Source of the DNA: Haladaptatus cibarius D43
GTDB lineage: Archaea > Halobacteriota > Halobacteria > Halobacteriales > Haladaptataceae
Assembly: GCF_000710615.1 (NCBI RefSeq)
Contig: NZ_JDTH01000002.1
Location: 1,232,082-1,296,081, forward strand
Direction: 5' to 3'
Length of the DNA: 64,000 nt
The notes below the pieces were generated by a model that was not told the origin of the DNA, ran no database searches, and was given only the letters and a program-made list of their open reading frames with translations. Of this stretch, positions 20,676-31,010 are shown piece after piece (the stretch's first letter is position 1; each line of letters begins with the position of its first letter). The translations under genes were made by a program, and so were the position numbers.

Positions 20676-21992
20676 ATGACGCAAGAATCCACGAGCGATG
20701 CGACGGAAAGCGGACGAATCGTAAAACGCGCGAAAACGGTCATTCCCGGCGGTGCACAAACCGGCCTCCGCGCACAAGCCTACGACACGGGTGACGTTGC
20801 CTTCGAGCGCGCCGAAGACGCGACGCTCACGACGGTCGATGGCGACGACTACACGGATTACCACCTCGGATTCGGCCCAATCATCCTCGGCCACGCTCAC
20901 GATTCGGTGGACGACGCCGCCCGGAGAGCCATCGACGGCGGCGTCCTCTACGGCGCGGGAACAACCACACTCGAAGTCGAAGTGGCCGAGCGATTGGTCG
21001 AAACCATTCCGAGCGTCGAACAGGTCAACTTCTGCAACAGCGGGAGTGAGGCGACATACCACGCGATTCGACTCGCCCGAGCGAAAACGGGCAACGAGAA
21101 AATTCTCAAATTCGAGGGCTGTTACCACGGCTGGCACGATTACGTGGACGTGAGCGTCTACCCGCCGGAAGACAGCCTCGGTGAGCAGTATCCCGAATCC
21201 GAGGGAATGCTCTCCTCGGCGGTAGAAAACACGCTGGTCGTTCCATTCAACGATTCGGAAGCAGTCGAGGAAGTTTTCCGCGAACACGGCGACGATCTCG
21301 CGGGCGTCATCCTCGAACCGGTTCCGCACTCGGTCGGCTGTATTCTGCCCCGACAGGAATTTTTGGACACCCTCCGCGAACTGACCGAAGAGACCAACGT
21401 ACCGCTCATCTTCGACGAGGTGATTTCCGGATTCAGACACTCGCCACACGGCGCGCAGGGCGAGTTCGGCGTCACCCCGGATTTGACCTGCGTGGCGAAA
21501 GCGCTCGGAAACGGCTACCCAGTCGCGGCGGTCGGCGGGCGCGAAGACCTGCTGTCGCAGGCGGGCGGCGACAACAAATCCGGCGTCGTCATCAGCGGTA
21601 CATACTCCGGGAATCTCCCCGGACTGGCCGCGGCGCGCGAGACGATTGACACCATCGTTGAAGAAGACGTACAGAGCCACGTCACCGACCTCGGCGAGAA
21701 ATACCGCGACGGACTTCGTGACCTGCTTGCCGACCACTGTATTTCGGGCCGCGTCGTCGGCCATCGGAGCATCTTCAGCCTCCAGTTCGGGGTGACGGAC
21801 AAGCCGGAAACGTACGAGGACATCTTCGGTCTGGACGAAGCAACGTTCCGCGACTTTGCCGCTGGAATGCGCGAACGCGGGCACTTCTTTACGCCGAATC
21901 CGTACAAGCGCCACCACCTCTCGTTTGCCCACGACGAGAGACATCTGAAATCGTACCTGGATGACGCGGACGACGTGCTTGCGAACCTCTGA
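20676..21992 (+). CDS. Class III aminotransferase, glutamate-1-semialdehyde aminomutase-like
   Basis: A 438-residue PLP enzyme. Features are GGAQTGLRA near the N-terminus, the cofactor-phosphate region NSGSEATYHAIRLAR, the YHGWHDY segment, the aspartate motif LIFDEVISGFR and the Schiff-base lysine in CVAKALGNGYP (Lys275). The sequence resembles HemL, but it lies beside an amino-acid/dicarboxylate symporter rather than heme genes. It may act on an imported amino acid instead of glutamate semialdehyde. ATG 20676 fits the usual start; upstream codons overlap the transporter end. Confidence 0.82.
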   Translation: MTQESTSDATESGRIVKRAKTVIPGGAQTGLRAQAYDTGDVAFERAEDATLTTVDGDDYTDYHLGFGPIILGHAHDSVDDAARRAIDGGVLYGAGTTTLEVEVAERLVETIPSVEQVNFCNSGSEATYHAIRLARAKTGNEKILKFEGCYHGWHDYVDVSVYPPEDSLGEQYPESEGMLSSAVENTLVVPFNDSEAVEEVFREHGDDLAGVILEPVPHSVGCILPRQEFLDTLRELTEETNVPLIFDEVISGFRHSPHGAQGEFGVTPDLTCVAKALGNGYPVAAVGGREDLLSQAGGDNKSGVVISGTYSGNLPGLAAARETIDTIVEEDVQSHVTDLGEKYRDGLRDLLADHCISGRVVGHRSIFSLQFGVTDKPETYEDIFGLDEATFRDFAAGMRERGHFFTPNPYKRHHLSFAHDERHLKSYLDDADDVLANL

Positions 21993-22003
21993 CCCGGTTC
22001 AGC

Positions 22004-22013
22004 AGGCTTAACC
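22004..22013 (+). promoter_or_regulatory. TATA-like box of the ABC-2 exporter operon
   Basis: GGCTTAACC at about 22005-22013 lies roughly 30 bases before the ATG at 22039 and 12-20 bases past the aminotransferase stop. This fits a separate leaderless promoter for the ABC pair. Confidence 0.4.
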
Positions 22014-22038
22014 CTGCCCGTCTGCTACCAAATTCTCA

Positions 22039-23031
22039 ATGGATTCTGCGATACGTATCAGGGACTTAGAGAAACAGTACGGCGACGTGCGGGCGCTGAA
22101 GGGGGTTTCGCTCGACATTCCGAAAGGGTCGTTTTTCGGCCTGCTCGGCCCGAACGGCGCGGGCAAGACGACCTTCATCAACATCCTCGTCGGACTGGTG
22201 AAAAACTCCGGCGGGACAGCGGCGGTGTTCGGTGCGGACGTGGAAGACGACTACCGCGAGGCACGCAACCGAATCGGCCTCGCGCCACAGGAGTTCAACG
22301 TTGACCGATTCTTCCCGATTCGGGAAGTGTTAGAACACAAGGCGGGGTATCACGGAATCCCGAAATCCGAGGCGAAAGAAAAAGCTGACGAGGTGCTGAA
22401 ACGGGTCGGCATCTACGACAAACGCGATACGCGATTCGACTGGCTTTCCGGCGGGATGAAGCGCCGATTCATGCTCGCTCGGGCGCTCATCACCGACCCC
22501 GACTTGCTCATTCTAGACGAACCGACAGCGGGCGTGGACGTGCAAATCCGCCACGAACTGTGGGAGACGATTATCGAACTCAACGAGTCGGGAACCACGG
22601 TGTTGCTCACGACCCACTACATCGAGGAGGCCGAACGACTCTGTGACGAAGTGGCGATTCTCGATTCGGGTCGAATCGTGGAAGTGGCGAGTCCCGACGA
22701 GTTGATGAACCAAGGCCCGGACAAAATCACGGTCACGCTCCGCAATCCGCCGGAGGAGGAACCGTACCTCTCCACGGGGCGAGATAAAATTCAGTCGGTC
22801 GAACTCGATGGCGACGACCTAATCATCACGGCACAGGAAGCCGGACTACTCGCGCCGGAACTCGTCCGCGAACTCGACCGGAAAGGGTTCGACATCGATT
22901 ATTTCGACATCTCCAGAACCTCGCTCGAAGAGGTGTTCGTGTCGATGACGCGAACCGAGGAAGGAAAAACGGCCGCAGAAGAAGCAGAAGAAGAGACGGT
23001 TTCTGCAGTCGTTGACGGGGGACAGCAATGA
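22039..23031 (+). CDS. ABC-2 type exporter, ATP-binding protein
   Basis: A 330-residue DrrA-like ATPase. The Walker A GPNGAGKTT lies near residue 40, followed by the Q-loop APQEFNV, the signature LSGGMKRR, Walker B LLILDEPTAG and the switch-His LLTTHYIEEAE. The C-terminal extension ends with TSLEEVFVSMT and a Glu/Ala-rich tail, typical of the drug or lipid exporter subgroup. Its stop overlaps the permease start by four bases, so the two are coupled and form one transporter. The substrate is unknown. Confidence 0.94.
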   Translation: MDSAIRIRDLEKQYGDVRALKGVSLDIPKGSFFGLLGPNGAGKTTFINILVGLVKNSGGTAAVFGADVEDDYREARNRIGLAPQEFNVDRFFPIREVLEHKAGYHGIPKSEAKEKADEVLKRVGIYDKRDTRFDWLSGGMKRRFMLARALITDPDLLILDEPTAGVDVQIRHELWETIIELNESGTTVLLTTHYIEEAERLCDEVAILDSGRIVEVASPDELMNQGPDKITVTLRNPPEEEPYLSTGRDKIQSVELDGDDLIITAQEAGLLAPELVRELDRKGFDIDYFDISRTSLEEVFVSMTRTEEGKTAAEEAEEETVSAVVDGGQQ

Positions 23032-23813
23032 GCAACGTCGGTTTGACTGGGTTCGTGACACTCACGCGACGGGAAATCCTGCGATTTCTGCGAAGACCCA
23101 GAAACACGTTCGTTCCGCCGTTCGTCACGAACGTGCTGTACTTCGCCGTGTTCGGCGTCGTCCTCGGCGAGCGCGTCGGAACCATGCAGTTCGACGGCCT
23201 GACCGTGGAGTACATCACGTTCATTCTCCCTGGACTCGTGGTTCTCGGCGCGATTTCGAACGCCTTCGAGAACTCGTCGTTCTCTATCTTCCACGGGCGC
23301 TGGAACCGCTACATCGAGGAAGCGCTCACGTCGCCGATGTCCTACTCGCGGATGGTCGCGGCCTACATCGTCTCCGGCGCGGTTCGCGGCCTGCTCGTCG
23401 GGGCGCTCATCGCAGTTATCGGTACGTTCTTCACCAGCGTCGGCGTCGCAAAACCGTTCTATCTCCTCGCCTTCGCGCTGGTTATCACGCTCCTGTTTTC
23501 CAGCATCGGCGTGGTCGGCGGCCTCTGGGCCGAAGACTGGGACAATCTAACGATGATGAACCAGTTCCTCGTCCGCCCGCTCGTCTTCTTCGGCGGGGTC
23601 TTCTACACCGTCAACAGCCTCCCTGAGGGAATTTTCCGCGACATCACCCTGCTCAATCCGATGGTGTACATGGTCAACGGGATTCGCTACGGATTCCTCG
23701 GGGCGTCAGAGGTCAACCCGAATCTCTCGCTGGCGGTGCTGTCGGGACTGACTGTGGCGTTCATGCTGGTCGATGCGTATCTGTTCCGGCGCGGATATGG
23801 ATTGACTGACTGA
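23028..23813 (+). CDS. ABC-2 type exporter, permease
   Basis: A 261-residue membrane subunit with about six transmembrane helices (first near 30-50, last near 235-255) and a typical ABC-2 core (EYITFILPGLVVLG and the later NQFLVRPLVFFGGVFY). It partners the ATPase encoded at 22039-23031. The exported compound cannot be inferred. The family includes daunorubicin-type and polysaccharide exporters. Confidence 0.93.
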   Translation: MSNVGLTGFVTLTRREILRFLRRPRNTFVPPFVTNVLYFAVFGVVLGERVGTMQFDGLTVEYITFILPGLVVLGAISNAFENSSFSIFHGRWNRYIEEALTSPMSYSRMVAAYIVSGAVRGLLVGALIAVIGTFFTSVGVAKPFYLLAFALVITLLFSSIGVVGGLWAEDWDNLTMMNQFLVRPLVFFGGVFYTVNSLPEGIFRDITLLNPMVYMVNGIRYGFLGASEVNPNLSLAVLSGLTVAFMLVDAYLFRRGYGLTD

Positions 23814-23888
23814 GTTTTAGGCGTGGACGGTTGGTTCCGTCAGCAAATCGAACGTTTATTGACCGATTGACCGACAGTATTCGGCTAG

Positions 23889-24299
23889 ATGGTCTCCGAA
23901 ATCATCTCATCGTGGATTCCAAACCGCCCACCAACGTGGCGGGAGATTGTGTCTACGAGTCTGATTTCCATGGTAGTTCTAACGGATATCTATCCGTTCG
24001 ACTCGATTTCGTGGGAGTTGGTCGCTCCGGGATTCGGTCTGTTCGTGATTGCGATAGGGCCAGCCAGCCACAGTTCTTTCGGGAAGCGAGTCGGCAGTTG
24101 GTTTCGTGGAATCGGCGTTTCCGGACGCATTCTGGTGATTTGTCTCTACGCCATCGGAGTTTTTTGGGCGTTGTTCACCTTCGACCTACCCATGGCACAG
24201 ATAACCAGCTTTGGAGCAGGAGTATGGCTCGCCATCGTTCTGTTCCAACTCGCACACGTCGCGGACGCTGGAGAAATCGACGGCTGGAAGCCGACGTAA
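23889..24299 (+). CDS. Hypothetical four-helix membrane protein
   Basis: A 136-residue hydrophobic protein with about four transmembrane helices (roughly 20-35, 42-60, 78-96 and 102-124) and short loops. I recognise no motif or family. It is transcribed in the same direction as the ABC pair after a 75-base gap that contains a TTTATT element near 23855, so it may have its own promoter. Confidence 0.65.
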   Translation: MVSEIISSWIPNRPPTWREIVSTSLISMVVLTDIYPFDSISWELVAPGFGLFVIAIGPASHSSFGKRVGSWFRGIGVSGRILVICLYAIGVFWALFTFDLPMAQITSFGAGVWLAIVLFQLAHVADAGEIDGWKPT

Positions 24300-24314
24300 A
24301 ATTGGAGAGCGTCG

Positions 24315-24761
24315 TCAGTTCTGTCGCTCGTGCCACTCGCTCAGGGGCATCGGTTTCCCATCCGAGTCAGGGTCGTCCGACAAATCAGCCAACAGTTCCA
24401 GCGAGTTACCATCCGGGTCGGAAAAGTACGCCGTCGCGCTCGGCATCCACGGGTGGACGATTGGCTCGTCGGGTTCGACGCCGAACGCGGCGCGGGGTTC
24501 GATGTCGCGTTTTTCGAGGAAGGGAAGCATCTCGTCTACCCGATTTTCCGCAACTCGAAACGCGAAATGCCCCGGCTCCGGGTCGTCTTCCTCCCACACC
24601 CCGAGCATCGAACGCGGCGTGCCGGTGAAGTAGAAGGTGATTCCGCGTTCTTCTTCGTGGCGACCGAGTTCGAGTCCGAGCGTATCGCCGTAAAATTTCA
24701 TCGCTCGGTCGAGGTCTGTCACTTCTATGTGTGTTTCGTAGACGCCGTCGAGGAGGGTCAT
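24315..24761 (-). CDS. VOC family protein (glyoxalase/dioxygenase fold)
   Basis: A 148-residue vicinal-oxygen-chelate protein with two beta-alpha-beta-beta-beta modules. Likely metal ligands are the His in YETHIEV near residue 11, the His in GHFAFRV, and the Glu in GNSLELLA near the C-terminus. Family members include lactoylglutathione lyases, extradiol dioxygenases and resistance proteins; the substrate here is undetermined. The segment DLDRAMKFYGDTLGLEL is the classic opening. It is convergent with the gene at 23889. Confidence 0.88.
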   Translation of the reverse strand: MTLLDGVYETHIEVTDLDRAMKFYGDTLGLELGRHEEERGITFYFTGTPRSMLGVWEEDDPEPGHFAFRVAENRVDEMLPFLEKRDIEPRAAFGVEPDEPIVHPWMPSATAYFSDPDGNSLELLADLSDDPDSDGKPMPLSEWHERQN

Positions 24762-24798
24762 ACCATTCGTACTCGGAAGTCGGCAGTAGCCGTTTCGG

Positions 24799-25380
24799 TT
24801 ACCCCGTCGTCGTTTCCGCCTGCGACGTTTCTCCGGATTCGGTTTGATGTCCGATGGAACCGTTCATTTCGCCGTCGTGGGAAACAACGAGTTCGGTTCC
24901 GGCTAGGTTCGGCAGAAGAACGGTCGCTTCGTAACCTGCCTCAGCGAGGCAACTCCGCCCGACTGTTCCATTCTCCGCGGCGTGCGTCTCGATATTCAGT
25001 CGGTACGTCGTCGGCCCGGTTTTCTCCAGTTCGGGTTGTTCCACTACGATGCCAGTGTCATTCACGCGAACGCGCCCCTGCACCGAGATGGAAATGGTGT
25101 CGGTCGTGGTGGATTTCCTGAACTTGAGCGTTGTCGGATTCCGGTCGCAGTCGATTCCAGTCCGCGCAAACGAATCGAGTTCTGCGTCCCGAATGCCGAC
25201 CCGACTGTTCGTTTGCTGTGTCGTGGTGGTCGATTCGGTCATCTCAGTCGTCGTCGGTTCGACTGTCTCCGGCGTTCCTGTCGTCGTATTCGACTCGTCT
25301 TGCGTGAAAAACCCAGCACACCCCGCGAGGAGAACCAGCGTTGCTACTGCAACAGGCAGAGAGATCGACTTGTATTTCAT
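24799..25380 (-). CDS. Hypothetical lipoprotein
   Basis: A 193-residue secreted protein. ATG 25378-25380 gives a clean lipoprotein signal (MKYKSISLPVAVATLVLLAGC, Cys21), then a Thr/Glu-rich linker typical of haloarchaeal surface lipoproteins. The mature domain is beta-rich, contains three or four Cys, and is not recognised. The longer open frame upstream (to 25611) would bury the signal and is unlikely. The role at the cell surface is unknown. Confidence 0.75.
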   Translation of the reverse strand: MKYKSISLPVAVATLVLLAGCAGFFTQDESNTTTGTPETVEPTTTEMTESTTTTQQTNSRVGIRDAELDSFARTGIDCDRNPTTLKFRKSTTTDTISISVQGRVRVNDTGIVVEQPELEKTGPTTYRLNIETHAAENGTVGRSCLAEAGYEATVLLPNLAGTELVVSHDGEMNGSIGHQTESGETSQAETTTG

Positions 25381-25609
25381 CAGTAGATTGATGAATGGTT
25401 TTCGAAATGAGTGTTTCGTTAGCGTGTCGTGACGTGGTATGGAATCCGAGAATTCGTCGTTCAGTCTTTCGACAATGATGGTTTCCGTGGCGTGAATGTC
25501 AATAGGTGGTGAAACCGAATGAATACGACAACAGTTCGCCAGAGACGACGAAAGGCTGTTTTCTTCCCGAAGTAACAGGAAATATATGTTTTGAAACGAA
25601 ATCTCAATC

Positions 25610-25840
25610 ATGGCAGATTTCGAGAAATTACTCCTCGGCCTCGCGTGCCTCGGCGTCGGCGCGCTCGGCTATCGCTATTCGTACCACCCCTCCCGATTCA
25701 GCGAGCGGTTGGATTCCATCGGAAGCACGACCGCGTGGGACGAGGTCGAACCCGCGGTTTGGAAGGAACTGATGATGCGAATCGCGTTCGTTTTCCTCGG
25801 CATCTTCGGCCTGTTTTGGGTACTCTCCGGTCTATTCTAA
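25610..25840 (+). CDS. Small membrane protein
   Basis: A 76-residue protein with two hydrophobic segments (about 7-22 and 57-76) separated by a polar loop with Arg and Trp. Compact two-helix proteins of this type are common in haloarchaea. I recognise no family or motif. It is transcribed from the strand opposite to leuB and ends 31 bases from the leuB stop. Confidence 0.6.
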   Translation: MADFEKLLLGLACLGVGALGYRYSYHPSRFSERLDSIGSTTAWDEVEPAVWKELMMRIAFVFLGIFGLFWVLSGLF

Positions 25841-25871
25841 CTTCCGACAGTCGAACAAGCAAAACGAGTCG

Positions 25872-26855
25872 TTACGGTAGTCGCGTCAGCACTGCCTCGG
25901 TGACCTCGGCAGTGCCAGCAGAGCCACCCAAATCGGGCGTTCGCGGGCCGTTTTCTAACACGGATTCGACAGCACCGCGAACCGCCTGGCCCTCCTCGTC
26001 GTAGCCCAGATGCTCCAATAGCATCGCGGCGGAGAACATCGTCGCGCATGGGTTCGCCACGCCCTCGCCCGCGATGTCCGGGGCGGTGCCGTGAACCGGT
26101 TCGAACAGGGCGTTTTCCGGGCCGATGTTGGCCGAGGGGAGCAGGCCTAACCCGCCGACCAGTCCGGCGGCGAGGTCGGAGAGCACGTCACCAGCGAGGT
26201 TCGGACAGACGACCACGCCGTATGCTTCCGGGTTCAGGCAGAGGTGGGTCGCCATCGCGTCCATCAGGACTTCATCGTGGGGAATACCGCGAACGTCGGC
26301 CACTCGGTCAACCGTCTCCCGGAAGAGGCCGTCGGTTTCGCGCATCACGTTGGCCTTGTGCGCGATGGTGAAGCCGTCCTCGTCGCGCTCTTCGACGTAC
26401 TCGCAGGCGAACTCCGCGAGTCGCTCCGAAGCGGATTCGGTGACGACCCGGGTCAGGGTCGCAACGTCGTTCGTCAGTCTGGATTCGTGTCCTGCATAGA
26501 CGCCTTCCGTGTTTTCGCGGAGGAACACGAGGTCGGTTTCGGGGCGCAAAGCGTCCGTTCCGGGATAGGCCCGCGCGGGCCGGACGTTGACGAACGAATC
26601 GACTGTTTGGCGAAGTGGGAGAATAACGTCCGCCGCCGTCTCGCCCGCCGCGCCGAACAGGGTCGCATCCGATTCGGCCACGAGTTCGCGGGTTTCGTCG
26701 GGAAGCGCGGTTCCGGTTTCTTCTTTTACGGCATCGCCCGCGTCGGCTTCCACGAACTCGAAGTCCGGGCCGACTGTTTCCAAAATCCGCTGGGTTGCCG
26801 GGACGACTTCCTGTCCGATTCCGTCGCCGGGAACGACCGCGATTTGCTTGGTCAT
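25872..26855 (-). CDS. leuB: 3-isopropylmalate dehydrogenase LeuB
   Basis: A 327-residue NAD-dependent beta-decarboxylating dehydrogenase of leucine synthesis. Motifs are [14 protein letters not shown] at the N-terminus, the substrate Arg pattern VRPARAYPG, the [10 protein letters not shown] segment, catalytic Lys (AHKANVM), metal Asp (DAMATHLCL and [21 protein letters not shown]) and [12 protein letters not shown]. The start is ATG 26853-26855, which overlaps the leuD stop by four bases. Last gene of the eight- to nine-gene leu/ilv operon. Confidence 0.96.
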   Translation of the reverse strand: MTKQIAVVPGDGIGQEVVPATQRILETVGPDFEFVEADAGDAVKEETGTALPDETRELVAESDATLFGAAGETAADVILPLRQTVDSFVNVRPARAYPGTDALRPETDLVFLRENTEGVYAGHESRLTNDVATLTRVVTESASERLAEFACEYVEERDEDGFTIAHKANVMRETDGLFRETVDRVADVRGIPHDEVLMDAMATHLCLNPEAYGVVVCPNLAGDVLSDLAAGLVGGLGLLPSANIGPENALFEPVHGTAPDIAGEGVANPCATMFSAAMLLEHLGYDEEGQAVRGAVESVLENGPRTPDLGGSAGTAEVTEAVLTRLP

Positions 26856-27466
26856 GGTTCGACGTAGAGCAGGCTTTCCGCGGTCTTTGCGATTGCGTTT
26901 TCGTTCGATTTCATCAGTGCGGTGGTGTCCCAAATACCCTCTACAAGGGCTTTCTTCTGGGCATCATCTACGTTCGCCTCGACTTTCTGCCCGCCGTAGC
27001 GAACCGTTTCGCTCGCCACGTCAACCTCGATTTCGGCGTCGGGATTCGATTCGACGAAATCTTGTAGTTCGCTTGCCGTCTCGGAATCCACCGTCACGGT
27101 CGGAATCCCGAGCGCGAGGCAGTTGCCCGCGAAAATTTCGGCGAAACTCTCGCCGACGATGGCGTCGATTCCCCAGCGAGCGAGCGCCTGCGGCGCGTGC
27201 TCGCGGGAGGAGCCACAGCCGAAATTCGCGTTGACGACCAGCACCGAGGCGTCTCGGTGCTGGTCGTGATTGAAGGGGTGGGGCTGTGGATTGTCCGCGG
27301 AATCGAATCGCTGGTCGAAGAAGGAAAACTGACCCAATCCGTCGAAGGTGACCACTTTCATGAATCGCGCCGGAATTATCTGGTCGGTGTCGATGTCGTT
27401 GCCGCGAACCGCGACGCCGGTTCCGGATTCCGTCTCTATTTCTTCGGTTACGCTTTCATCGTTCAT
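26852..27466 (-). CDS. leuD: 3-isopropylmalate dehydratase small subunit LeuD
   Basis: A 204-residue swivel-domain subunit that works with LeuC in isomerising 2- to 3-isopropylmalate. It has the family motifs [29 protein letters not shown] and [10 protein letters not shown]. The ATG at 27464-27466 overlaps the leuC stop (ATGA), and the frame upstream of it is a shadow of leuC. The short acidic N-terminal extension (about 18 residues) is usual for halophiles. Confidence 0.96.
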   Translation of the reverse strand: MNDESVTEEIETESGTGVAVRGNDIDTDQIIPARFMKVVTFDGLGQFSFFDQRFDSADNPQPHPFNHDQHRDASVLVVNANFGCGSSREHAPQALARWGIDAIVGESFAEIFAGNCLALGIPTVTVDSETASELQDFVESNPDAEIEVDVASETVRYGGQKVEANVDDAQKKALVEGIWDTTALMKSNENAIAKTAESLLYVEP

Positions 27467-28884
27467 GCTTTCGCCACCTCCTGCATCTTCCGAACGTCGG
27501 TCACTTCGCCGTGAACCGCGGCGGCGGCGACCATTGCCGGACTCATCAGCACGGTTCTCCCGTCCGGACTGCCCTGCCGCCCGACGAAGTTCCGGTTCGA
27601 GGACGAGGCACAAACCTCGTCGCCGTCCAACTGGTCGTCGTTCATGCCGAGGCACATCGAACACCCGGCGTTTCGCCAGTCGAAACCGGCCTCGCGGAAG
27701 ATTTCGTCTAAGCCTTCTTCCTCCGCGGCCGCCTTCACGCGTTGACTTCCGGGGACGACCATGGCGCGAACGTCGCCGTGGACTTCGCGTCCTTCCACGA
27801 GTTCCGCGGCCTGTCGCAAATCCGGCAGTCGGGCGTTCGTACAGGAACCGAGGAACGCTACGTCGATGTCGTACCCTGCCATCGTCTCGCCGGGTTCGAC
27901 TCGCATGTGTTCTTGTGCCTGTCGGGCCGTCTCGCGCTTCGCTTCCGGCAGGTCGTCGGGTTCCGGAATCGGTTCCGTGATGCCGACGCCCTGTCCGGGC
28001 GTCGTCCCCCACGTCACCGTCGGTTCCAGTTCGTCGCCGTCGATTTCGACCACGTCGTCGTATTTCGCGTTCTCGTCCGACCGAATCGACTCCCAGTAGG
28101 GTTTCAGTCGCTCGAATTTGTCGCGGTCGTCGCAGAAGGCGTCCGTCTCGCGCAGGTACTCGAACGTCGTCTCGTCGGGGTTGACGTACCCGGCGCGAGC
28201 GCCGCCTTCGATGGACATGTTGCAGATGCTCATCCGGCCTTCCATACCCATGTTGTCGATGGCTTCGCCCGCGTACTCGTAGACGTAGCCGACGCCGCCG
28301 TCGGTGCCGAGTCGGCGGATGATTTCCAAAATTACGTCCTTCGCGGAGACGCCCGCCCCGAGTTCGCCGGTGACGCGAATCTGGCGCACGTCCTGTTTTT
28401 CCATCGCCACGGTTCCCGTCGCCAGCACGTCCCGAATCTGGCTGGTTCCGATACCGAACGCTAACGCGCCGAATGCGCCGTGCGTGGCGGTGTGGCTGTC
28501 GCCGCAAACGATTGTCATCCCGGGTTGCGTGAGGCCCTGCTCCGGGCCGATGACGTGGACGATGCCTTGGTCGCCCGAGTCGGGGTGCGAGAAGTCGATG
28601 CCCGCCTCTCGGACGTTTTCCTCCAGTTCGGCCATCATCTCCTCGGCGGAGTCGTCGCTGTAGGGCCGCGACTGGTCTGCGGTCGGAACGATGTGGTCAA
28701 CCGTTGCGTGCGTTCGGTCGGGGTAGGCGACCTCCAGATCGCGCTCCTGCAACATCCCGAAGGCTTGCGGACTCGTCACCTCGTGGATGAGGTGCAGGCC
28801 GACGAACAATTGGGTCTGCCCGGTCGGCAGGTCGGTGACGCGGTGTCTGTCCCAGACCGAATCGTACAGCGTTCCCTTGCTCAT
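27463..28884 (-). CDS. leuC: 3-isopropylmalate dehydratase large subunit LeuC
   Basis: A 473-residue aconitase-family subunit carrying a 4Fe-4S cluster. The cluster cysteines are in [14 protein letters not shown] and [10 protein letters not shown]. Other motifs are [37 protein letters not shown] and [16 protein letters not shown]. The start ATG (28882-28884) overlaps the stop of the small upstream ORF by four bases. It is the partner of LeuD. Confidence 0.97.
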   Translation of the reverse strand: MSKGTLYDSVWDRHRVTDLPTGQTQLFVGLHLIHEVTSPQAFGMLQERDLEVAYPDRTHATVDHIVPTADQSRPYSDDSAEEMMAELEENVREAGIDFSHPDSGDQGIVHVIGPEQGLTQPGMTIVCGDSHTATHGAFGALAFGIGTSQIRDVLATGTVAMEKQDVRQIRVTGELGAGVSAKDVILEIIRRLGTDGGVGYVYEYAGEAIDNMGMEGRMSICNMSIEGGARAGYVNPDETTFEYLRETDAFCDDRDKFERLKPYWESIRSDENAKYDDVVEIDGDELEPTVTWGTTPGQGVGITEPIPEPDDLPEAKRETARQAQEHMRVEPGETMAGYDIDVAFLGSCTNARLPDLRQAAELVEGREVHGDVRAMVVPGSQRVKAAAEEEGLDEIFREAGFDWRNAGCSMCLGMNDDQLDGDEVCASSSNRNFVGRQGSPDGRTVLMSPAMVAAAAVHGEVTDVRKMQEVAKA

Positions 28885-29220
28885 GTATTCCCTACCCGAT
28901 GTTCGTACCCGCGTTCGAAGACTTCGGACGAGTCACCTGCCCCTTCCGGCGGGGTGTGCGATATTTCGTCCATCGTCCGTGGTTCCTCTGCGGTCGTCTT
29001 CGAATCGTCTGCTGTCCGTTCCTCGTCACCCGCGGTTCCGCCGTCCGTCGTAACCGGCCCGCGGTTGAACACCCGCGTCATCGCGCCTTGGTCGGCGTAG
29101 GGGTGTACGTGGCTCACGTTGGCCATTTTTTGATTTTCGTTACTCGCGGCTCGCTGTTGCGAGGCACCTTCGGAGCCTCGTGCCGCTCTCCGCTCGTTTC
29201 GATATTTCTTCGAAATATCG

Positions 29221-29228
<8 letters not shown>
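28881..29228 (-). CDS. Small hypothetical protein between ilvC and leuC
   Basis: A predicted 115-residue hydrophilic protein from ATG 29226-29228, overlapping the ilvC stop by eight bases and the leuC start by four. It is rich in Glu, Thr, Ser and Arg and low in hydrophobic residues, so probably disordered. The segment [20 protein letters not shown] is the most structured-looking part and could also be the real start (29126). As I recall, other haloarchaeal leu/ilv operons also have a small gene at this place. No function known. Confidence 0.5.
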
Positions 29229-30267
<1,039 letters not shown>

Positions 30268-30278
30268 TGTTGAAATCC

Positions 30279-31010
30279 TCAAGTATCGTCGTCGCTGTCG
30301 GTTTCCGTCGTTTCGGGGTACTGTTCGTCGGTCGGTTCGGTGGAGTGTCCCGGTTCTTCCCCGGGTGTCGTCGGCGTGTCGCCGCGTGCCAGCGCGGTCT
30401 GTCCAGTCCGCGCGATTTCGATGATGCCGAACTGTCGGAAAGCGTCGATTGCGTCGTCAATTTTCCGCTGGTCGCCGGTAATCTGCACCGTGATGGTTCG
30501 CGGCCCGGCGTCCAGCGTCTGGCCCTCGTACATCTCCGTGATGGCGTGGACTTTGTCCGGTTCATCGCCCCGAACTTTCAACAGGACGAGTTCGGCCCGA
30601 ACCGCGTTGTCGTCCAGTTCGCCGACCTGAATCACGGTCGGCAGTTTGGCCAACTGCTTTCGCGCCTGTTCGATGCCGTGGTCAGTTTCCTCTACGACCA
30701 GTGTGATTCGGGCATGACCATCGACCGTCGTTCTGCCAACGGTCAGGCTCTCGATGTTGAACTGCCGCCGGGAGAACAGACCCGACACCTGCGAGAGGAC
30801 GCCGGGTTCGTGTTCGACCAGCGCGGAAACCACCGCGGTTCGGCGGTCAGGTTCCGCCTCCGCGTCGGGGTCGATTCGGACACCCTGCGCGTTCCGTCGG
30901 CCTTCCGGATGCGGTCGTTCGTCCGGCGCAGGGCCGGGCATTCCCGCCGAGGGAATCGAAGCGGATTGTCCGTTCGCTGTCTCTTCGTCGGTCGAATCTT
31001 CGCCGCTCAT
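30279..31010 (-). CDS. ilvN: Acetolactate synthase small (regulatory) subunit IlvN
   Basis: A 243-residue ACT-domain protein that regulates IlvB, normally through valine feedback. The ACT domain (about residues 55-135) contains [29 protein letters not shown] and [10 protein letters not shown]. The second half is the small-subunit C-terminal domain. Both ends are extended and acidic (first 50 and last 35 residues), longer than bacterial IlvH. The start ATG overlaps the ilvB stop by four bases. Confidence 0.95.
   Translation of the reverse strand: MSGEDSTDEETANGQSASIPSAGMPGPAPDERPHPEGRRNAQGVRIDPDAEAEPDRRTAVVSALVEHEPGVLSQVSGLFSRRQFNIESLTVGRTTVDGHARITLVVEETDHGIEQARKQLAKLPTVIQVGELDDNAVRAELVLLKVRGDEPDKVHAITEMYEGQTLDAGPRTITVQITGDQRKIDDAIDAFRQFGIIEIARTGQTALARGDTPTTPGEEPGHSTEPTDEQYPETTETDSDDDT

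Noticed and set aside
20670-21944. A 424-codon minus-strand frame opposite the aminotransferase
   Set aside because: Antisense shadow; the PLP enzyme on the plus strand has all its motifs.
26852-28507. A 551-codon frame that would fuse LeuD to a long N-terminal extension
   Set aside because: The extension is an out-of-frame Arg-rich reading of leuC; LeuD starts at the ATG overlapping the leuC stop (27466).
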